A stretch of 64,000 nt of DNA from the NCBI GenBank assembly GCA_032622095.1, contig CP136067.1, forward strand, positions 95,222,707 to 95,286,706. The letters run 5' to 3'. The stretch's first letter is position 1. Each line of letters opens with the position of its first letter. The notes beneath the pieces are model-generated. The model did no database searches, was not told the origin of the DNA, and saw nothing but the letters and a program-made list of their open reading frames with translations. This stretch comes from Siphonodentalium dalli. Its lineage: Eukaryota > Mollusca > Scaphopoda > Gadilida > Siphonodentaliidae. Positions 57,611 through 64,000 of the stretch are shown here, piece by piece. The translations under genes were made by a program, and so were the position numbers.

Positions 57611-58910
57611 TATATCCTCTATAACTGTTTATTCAACATCACGTGCTGCAATCCATAAATGCGGTTCAGATTTCGATGTCCGGTTGCATAAACATAAGAA
57701 GTTGGTCACTGACCGACAATTGCTATTCTCTGGTGTGGTTTATAGGACTACCGTATGCAATGCCGACTTACAAATAAAAATTCACATAAACATCGCATGA
57801 AGCGGTCTATCCACAAACTCAGGTATTCGGTAATTCCAAATGTATGAACTATCACCATGATATCCCGGTATATCATTGTCAGGACTGTTTGTACAAAAGG
57901 TTGTTATTCTACTATGCATAATTTTGCTATATCATTGTACTCGGACTGTATTGCAATGTAATATATCAGTACATGTACCGGTATACTGGGTGCACATTAT
58001 ATACATGTAGGCCTACTTTCACTTTAGTACATGTATGTGTCATAAAAGTCTCATGTTGTTAAATTGAAAAAAAACATGTGTGAAAACAGAGAGAATACAT
58101 GTACATGTGCCGGTACTATATACCTCTTTGTGTGCTGTACTACCGGTACTATTCATGTACATGTACTACACTACAATAAGATAAATTTTAATTGATTCTG
58201 CTGCCCTTGTGCCACAGGCCTCAAACACGCCAAACAAGTATCTGTAGCCAGGCCCACCAGTACCAGGCTACTAGTAAATGAAGTACTGAAAGTGTCACAT
58301 CATTAATCGAGCCCAATCTTAGTTATACTAGTCTCTTGTGTAGTTTGGGTTACTATTAATAAGATATTTAATGAATGTTTGGAATGTATGGTAGCATTCT
58401 TACCTGGATCAACATATGCCATGCACAACGCTGGTCATCATATCATCACCGCTGTTGTCAGTAAACCGCTCATCGGGCTATAACAGTTAGAGTTTTCCAT
58501 ACCAGGGCTAATCTAATCAGTTAAAATTAGTCATTTTAGAGGGAATACCAACCAGTTGAAGACGTACAAAAAGTCATGAATATTCAGATATCAGTTTTCG
58601 AGAAAAAACCCATCTTAGTCGAGCGGACTTAGAATATCGGGGTAAACTTAAATTTCATTCAGCAACACTTTCACAGCAGAATATAAAAATAGTACATTAT
58701 AATCACTTACAGTACATGTACATGTATCCCAAGTGCAGTGCTAGCCTATATTATATACTACCAAAACTTTTGGTCAGTTTCTCGATGACTGACACTTGTA
58801 AACGCTTGAACGGGTATATAGTACATGTACATGTGTACCGTATGTGAATTAAAGATCTTATTAGTGACACAACAGGAGGCTAGACATACATTTGTAACTA
58901 CAGTAATGCT
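57611..58910. other. Intergenic rich in ACATGTAC and ACCGGTA words
   Basis: No gene recognised. Palindromic words such as ACATGTACATGT, TACCGGTA and ACTAGT recur, forming a local compositional signature. Confidence 0.5.
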
Positions 58911-59065
58911 CTAATTAATCGACTCCTTAACCACAGCAGAATTACGGGTATTAAACTCGGGGAGAGCTTTCCGATGAATGGCAACAAGCCATATATCCGA
59001 CTAAATCCTGAAAGTTACACATAATTCTGCTGTGGTTAAGGGGTCGATTTCTTAGGGCACTACTG
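58911..59065 (+). mobile_element. TA-flanked foldback element F3, shortened
   Basis: 155 bp with the same ends as F1/F2 (CAGTAATGCTCTAATTAATC and GGGCACTACTG). The left arm is missing its inner half, so the loop-proximal GAGAGCTTTCCGATGAATGG occurs once. Confidence 0.75.
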
Positions 59066-59486
59066 TATCTGTTTTAGTGCACATCAAATGTATTTGTTGT
59101 CTTTCCTCTTGTAATTTGTCTTTGGTTGTGTTCGCCATTTCGATGGACAACTACATGTACTGACATCAAATGACTGAAATGAGTCAAAATTTAGCAGTGC
59201 AGCCAATTATATAGATAAACAGAATTAAATAGCATCCAAATTCCAAATGAGCATAAATGATAAAACAAACTTTATTGAGCACTCTTTTAATACTAGTAAT
59301 TACAGCTACAATGAAAGCACCTAATAAAAATTCTAAGTTTGGTAAAACTGTCTGTATACAAAGTTTATCTGGCCGTGATGAATAAAACCTATAAATGGGA
59401 TCATATACATGTATGTTAGATATCATTACATGATTATTTGAAAACACATATCCGTATGGAAAACAAACTATTTTACCACTGGCCAA
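59066..59486. other. Intergenic, nothing recognised
   Basis: No supported gene; a 100-codon minus-strand frame overlapping this interval is AT-rich and without motif. Confidence 0.5.
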
Positions 59487-59603
59487 GTGGTCCTGCTAAT
59501 ATGCTATGATGCTGGTGGTCCTGCTGAATTGCTATGATGCGGGTAGTGCAATTCATAGCAATTAAGCAGGACCCAACCGTATCATAGCACATTAGCAGGA
59601 ACA
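59487..59603 (+). repeat. Complex hairpin
   Basis: GTGGTCCTGCTAATATGCTA and GTGGTCCTGCTGAATTGCTA are tandem relatives on the left; TAGCAATTAAGCAGGACC and TAGCACATTAGCAGGAACAC are their inverses on the right, so two direct repeats fold onto two inverted ones. Confidence 0.75.
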
Positions 59604-59605
59604 CT

Positions 59606-60207
59606 TGAACAGGGGTATATTTACAGTGTCAAATCGAATGGGCATCTTTTAACAATATTTTTGAACAATTTCCTAGAAGTGTTCGAAAATTGAGAACTGA
59701 ATTTATATTTTTTTTTATGAGGTTTCGATTGAAAAATTTCTAACTTAGCTCATCAGGATTAACATTGTCGCACAGCTATGTTCTCTTTCCCAACAAAGTC
59801 TATAGAACATACATGTAAAATTACAGCTATGCTTTAATTAATCAACTCGCCTTATATTACTCGGGTATTACTGCAGTATTCAGGCGTGTTCATGCGATCA
59901 ACCGCAGTCAGTTATACCGCCGCAGAATGTGGTCCACCTCACATTTGCAGTTAGGCTGTATTTTTCATGCGATGTTTATATGAATTTTGTTTTAAAGTTG
60001 ACATTGTAATCACACCAGAATTTTTTTTTATTGTTTCAAAATGTCTAGATAGAATTCAGAATTTTTGTGGTAAAAACAATTAACTTGGTTATCACAGTTA
60101 ACACATATTACTGTGGTAAGATTACCAGCGGATACCGCATGTCAACAGGGACCGCATGCTCTAATTAATTATCAGGTTTAACATATTTATACTGGATACA
60201 GTTCATT
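59606..60207. other. Intergenic with a foldback fragment
   Basis: ACAGCTATGCTTTAATTAAT near 59823 resembles one end of the F1-F3 family. No gene recognised. Confidence 0.4.
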
Positions 60208-60667
60208 TTAAAGGTACTCAATCCGGTTCGATGATACCCATATAATCAGATTCCAACATCATACATTTGTATTTAGAAAGGCTGCTTCAGTTACGTTATC
60301 AGAATTGATTAATTGCCCTAAAATAATGCTAACTACTGTCAACTAAAGTATACAATTGCCTGACATATGTTATTTATCAACATGTTGTTCTACAAAATTT
60401 GGCCTTATTATCAACAGAAAGCCTCTTGATTTTAGAGTTATCCATCTTCATCTGAAATTTGGTCCGAGACCGTGGGCCACTATTAATTCTTGATCGTGAA
60501 AAATAGTATATTTCAAAAATTGATATCTAATAACTCTGAGCTTTGATAGGTGGTGGGTTCCTCGACTCGTACCAAATATCTTTTACCCCCCCCCCCCCCA
60601 AGTCCAAATAAAGAGTAATGTGCGAGCATTAATTCAGGGGGCCCTTAATCAGATTATGCATCTTTAA
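60208..60667 (-). mobile_element. TTAA-flanked element T3 (T1 family), inverted
   Basis: TTAA at 60208-60211 and 60664-60667. Minus-strand reading matches T1 at 30911: TTAAAGATGCATAATCTGAT, a C/G run near 60587-60599, GAGTCGAGGAACCCACCACC, GATGAAGATGGATAACTCTA, AATTAATCAATTCTGATAAC. Faces T4 across 13 bp. Confidence 0.8.
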
Positions 60668-60680
60668 ATTCAAATACAGT

Positions 60681-61157
60681 TTAAAGATGCATAATCCGAT
60701 TAAGTGCCCCTCATTTGCTATTTACATATACATGTATATGGAATCGGGGGGGGGGGTAAAAATATTTTAATCAAGTCGAGGGACCCACCTACATGTATCA
60801 AAGCTCAGAGTTATTAGATATCAATTTTTGAAATTTTAATATTTATCACCATCGATACTTAATAGTGGCCCAGAAAAATTTGACGAGCCGACGGTCTCAG
60901 ACCAAATTGCGGATGAAGATGGATAACTCTAAAATGAAGAGGCTTTGTGTTGATAATAAGGTCAAACTTCGTCGAACAGCATGTTGATAAATATAACGTA
61001 TCAGGCGATTTTATACTATACATGTAGTTGACAGTGGTTAGCATTATTTTTGGGCAATTAATCGATTCTGATATTACTGAAGCAGCATTTCTAAAAAAAA
61101 TGTTGTTGTTGGAATCTAATTATATGGGGACCATCGAATCTGATTGAGCACCTTTAA
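60681..61157 (+). mobile_element. TTAA-flanked element T4 (T1 family)
   Basis: TTAA at 60681-60684 and 61154-61157; the plus-strand sequence is co-linear with T1 and inverted relative to T3. It has a G run (60747-60756), GATGAAGATGGATAACTCTA and TTAATCGATTCTGATATTAC. Confidence 0.8.
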
Positions 61158-61197
61158 TAGTTAGCTATATGAGTTATATACACATAAGGCGACACCA

Positions 61198-61543
61198 ATT
61201 TTTAAGTCCGGTTTACGAACACCTCCTACAACTTTTTTTCCATTTCATGAAATTTTTTTTTAACTTGTTTGTCCCAATTTTTTTTACACGCGTACTGATT
61301 TTCATGTGCTGTCGCATCCGGTTCTGCTTATGATCATTTGCAGATCCATATTTTCATGTATTTCATGACAAGAAATGTCTTGTTTGGTTCAGAATTTCAT
61401 TCGAAAAGTTTTTCACTTGATATAAATTGGGGGGGGGGGGGACAATTTTTTTTATTTTTATTTTTTTCCCCTCCTGCATCTACTTTTTTTCTCCCCACAT
61501 CAGCCCACATGTTCGTAAACCAGACTTAAAAATTGGTGTCGCC
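61198..61543 (+). mobile_element. TAA-flanked TIR element H2 (GGCGACACC family)
   Basis: 346 bp with ends GGCGACACCAATTTTTAAGT and its inverse, flanked by TAA on both sides (61195-61197, 61544-61546). Co-linear with the reverse complement of H1. A G run at 61430-61441 replaces a shorter run in H1. No transposase. Confidence 0.85.
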
Positions 61544-61559
61544 TAATAGACATTTAAAC

Positions 61560-61800
61560 TTTGAAAATTGTAGGTTTCCGGATGATAACTTCAGTTTGTG
61601 TGATCATATCGGAACCAAATGTGGTATGTAAGTTTATCAGACCAAAATACAGGTCAAGTTCGAATATAGGTGTGCTCCGCTCATTTTTGCGAGAGTTATG
61701 GCCCTTTTTCGACTTAGAATCGTGTTAATTTCTGGTTTCCGCATCATAATTTTAGTTTGTGTGATCAAATCTGAATCAAATTTGGTATGATAGTTTATTA
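61560..61800 (+). repeat. Dispersed GTTATGGCCCTTTTTCGACT repeat, fragment
   Basis: Two partial units with GATCATATCGGAACCAAATG, GTTTATCAGACCAAAATACA and GAGTTATGGCCCTTTTTCGA, same family as 26.7 and 27.6 kb. Confidence 0.65.
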
Positions 61801-63130
61801 TCCACCATTTCATGGGACACTGGTTGGATTGTTCTGAAATGTAGTATCGGATTTAGGGGACCTTGATATATTTTTCAGACAAGCTGATGCCCCAAAGAAG
61901 CCACCTTTTCTCACATTTGCTGAAATAGTATCCAAAACATCAACATATCAAGAGCCATTAGACTGAATTAGATAAAAATATATCACTTGGGTCTGTTTAA
62001 GCTGGAAAATACTCAAAATTTGTATAATTTTCTGCTATTATATCTGCATACTAGCCTTTTTGCTGAATCGTGAATGCCGGTTATATTGCCGTGTGAAATC
62101 CTAGTACCAGATAACATTGGGTATGTACATGTATATAGCATACCACCTGAAAATGGCTTGAATATCACATACCAAAGCGGGGTGGGGGTGTGTGTGACAC
62201 CCTCCTTGATCATAGTCTGTATTCTACAGGGTATGTTAACTGTTTCGAGTTGGTGCAATTAATGTGATTGTTTAATCTCTACCATCTGAAATCTATTTAT
62301 AGCATATTTTGCTATCTGATCAATATTGCTACTTAGTACTGATATAAAACAGGATAAAGATGGTGTGTCTCTTTCCCGAATGTTCTGTTTACATGTACAT
62401 TTGGGGGTTTATGAGTCAAATAATATCAGACAACATGTCCTTCTAACACTAAGAAATAATATGTTCTTATGAACCAGGACAAAATATGACTATTTCTGGA
62501 GCATTACAGCACATTATTACAAATCTATATTTGTAAGCAGTAAGATAATGACAGGAAACATGTCCTCAGACTAAGAAATAATTTTTTGGTGTGTATTTCA
62601 CACCACAGCTCATGTGTATACTCACATTAGTTTATGTCATTCAAAGGGAGAAACCCATTTAGAAAGTTTAAATGAGACAAAACTACCTCACTGTAGATGT
62701 AGTTGCAAGGTACAACATGTACATGTATTCTGGTAAATGACATTGGAACTAAAATAATGATTTTTGTGTCCACCGGTATGTCATGTACCGGTACTAGTAT
62801 ACATTGCTACTACATGTACATGTAACTTGCCTAACATACCATATACATGTATGAAGAGGGACTTTGCAAGTGTTTTTTAATCAAAATTTTAACCCAACTC
62901 TTGTTGTCAGTAAGTTTTAACCCATGCAGTTTAATGAGTTTATATATTTATATATTACATGTGTTTCTATACATGTATTTTATCTTTAGTTAGTTTGTTG
63001 TCCTTGAATAAACTTGTATTGCTGCACAATCAGTTTCCTTAATGTTCTATTATACTAAAACAACTCCATTGATAACAATACCCCTGCATCCCATCAAAAT
63101 CTACTTCATTGCCATCCTCATCATTTCACT
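61801..63130. other. Intergenic, nothing recognised
   Basis: No gene recognised; ACATGTACATGT words are frequent. Confidence 0.5.
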
Positions 63131-63135
63131 TTGGT

Positions 63136-63957
63136 ATCCCCACCCAGGTGTACCTTGGTGTTATTCACCCAGGTGTTCCTTGGTGTTTCCTACCCATGTG
63201 TACCTTGGTGTTTTCTTACCCAGGTGTACCTTGGTGTTTTCTTACCCAGGTGTACCTTGGTGTTTTCCTGCCCAGGTGTACCTTGGTGTTTCCTTACCTG
63301 GGTGTACCTTGGGGTTTTCTAACCCAGGTGCATCTCAATGGGAAATCCACCTGGGTAAGAAAACACCAAGGTACACCGGCGTAAAAAAAAACACCAAGGT
63401 ATACCTGGGTTGGAAACATCAAGGTACACCTGGGTGGGGAACACCCAGGTAGGAAACACCAGGGTACACCTGGGTGAATAATACCAAGGTACACCTGGGT
63501 GGGAAACACCCAGGTAGGAAACACCAGGGTACACCTGGGTGAATAACACCAAGGTACACCTGGGTGGGAAACACCCAGGTAGGAAACACCAGGGTACACC
63601 TGGGTGAATAACACCAAGGTAACCTGGATGGAAAACACCCAGGTAGGAAACACCAGGGTACACCTGGGTAAATAACACCATGGTACACCTGGGTGGGGAA
63701 ACACCCAGGTAGGAAACACCAGGGTAGACCTGGGTGGGAAACACCCAGGTAGGGTACACCTGGGTGTGGTCACCTGGGTAATTACACCCAGGTTTACCCA
63801 TACCAGGGTTTTTATCCAGTTTCAGGTGGGTAAATCATGGTAAAACCCAGGTTTCGCGGGGTCTTAATGGTTGGTGGATGTCTTGGTAGATAGATTTTTA
63901 CCTGGGTTTCGGCCCAAAAAACCTGGGTGGATTTACCCAGGTACATTTTTATATGGG
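63136..63957 (+). repeat. Inverted CCAGGT minisatellite with element end
   Basis: From 63143 to about 63345 short units ACCCAGGTGTACCTTGGTGT run in one direction. After a centre at about 63335-63350 the inverse ACACCAAGGTACACCTGGGT runs back. The right arm is a 65-bp higher-order repeat (starts near 63441, 63506, 63571, 63635, 63701) with ACACCCAGGTAGGAAACACC. It ends GTACATTTTTATATGGG at 63957, the inverse of the start at 49940. The Cys/Pro/Val-rich frames in all phases are by-products. Confidence 0.8.
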
Positions 63958-64000
63958 TATGTTAATATAATTTATTACCTCCCCCTTTAAGTCATCCGAG

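Noticed and set aside
63042-63801. Several 60-160 codon frames rich in Cys, Pro, Val and Tyr on both strands
   Set aside because: They are the same 65-bp and shorter CCAGGT repeats read in all phases; a non-triplet period makes every frame look alike.
1-64000. CRISPR array, bacterial operons, rRNA or tRNA genes
   Set aside because: Repeats here are element-like or minisatellite, no clover-leaf with proper A and B boxes or rRNA segment was recognised, and the sequence is eukaryotic in character.

Overview
This is a gene-poor, AT-rich, repeat-dense piece of an animal nuclear genome, most likely from a marine lophotrochozoan and plausibly a mollusc. The hints are short palindromic words such as ACATGTAC and ACCGGTA in large numbers, many non-autonomous DNA elements with internal minisatellites (a style known from bivalves), and one small secreted cysteine-rich peptide that recalls molluscan sodium-influx-stimulating (SIS) peptides. 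The species cannot be fixed from the sequence alone.

Layout. 0.8-5.4 kb: a LINE on the minus strand (ORF1, endonuclease, reverse transcriptase) with frameshifts. 5.5-6.6 kb: a decayed XPG/FEN-like nuclease gene of the kind carried by transposons. 7.8-15.0 kb: three adjacent copies (A, B, C) of a Tourist/Harbinger-like element with a shared internal minisatellite. Copy B is split by an array of three SINE/RTE-tail-like units and a hAT-like fragment. 16-32 kb: simple repeats, a TTA-flanked element with a telomere-like tract, piggyBac-like TTAA elements, a hAT-like element with an 8-bp target duplication, and several tandem duplications. 33-37 kb: a decayed Mutator-like (MULE) transposon with transposase, SWIM finger, Ser/Asn-rich linker, Ulp1-type protease and a PHD-like tail, interrupted by a palindromic TTAA element. 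39.7-39.9 kb: the only convincing host coding exon, an 87-residue secreted peptide. 41.7-45.5 kb: a cluster of TTAA double-hairpin elements and a TA-flanked foldback element. 46-53 kb: tandem repeats, two SINE/RTE-like units, a 45-bp minisatellite of about 39 units and a LINE 3' fragment. 54-64 kb: further TIR elements, foldbacks, a head-to-head pair of TTAA elements and an inverted CCAGGT minisatellite.

The elements do not form a pathway. The coherent story is one of repeated insertion and foldback formation by DNA elements around one candidate neuropeptide gene. Most longer reading frames in the window are by-products of tandem or simple repeats. Element ends and target duplications were read by eye; family names rest on terminal sequence and target-site size unless coding domains are stated.
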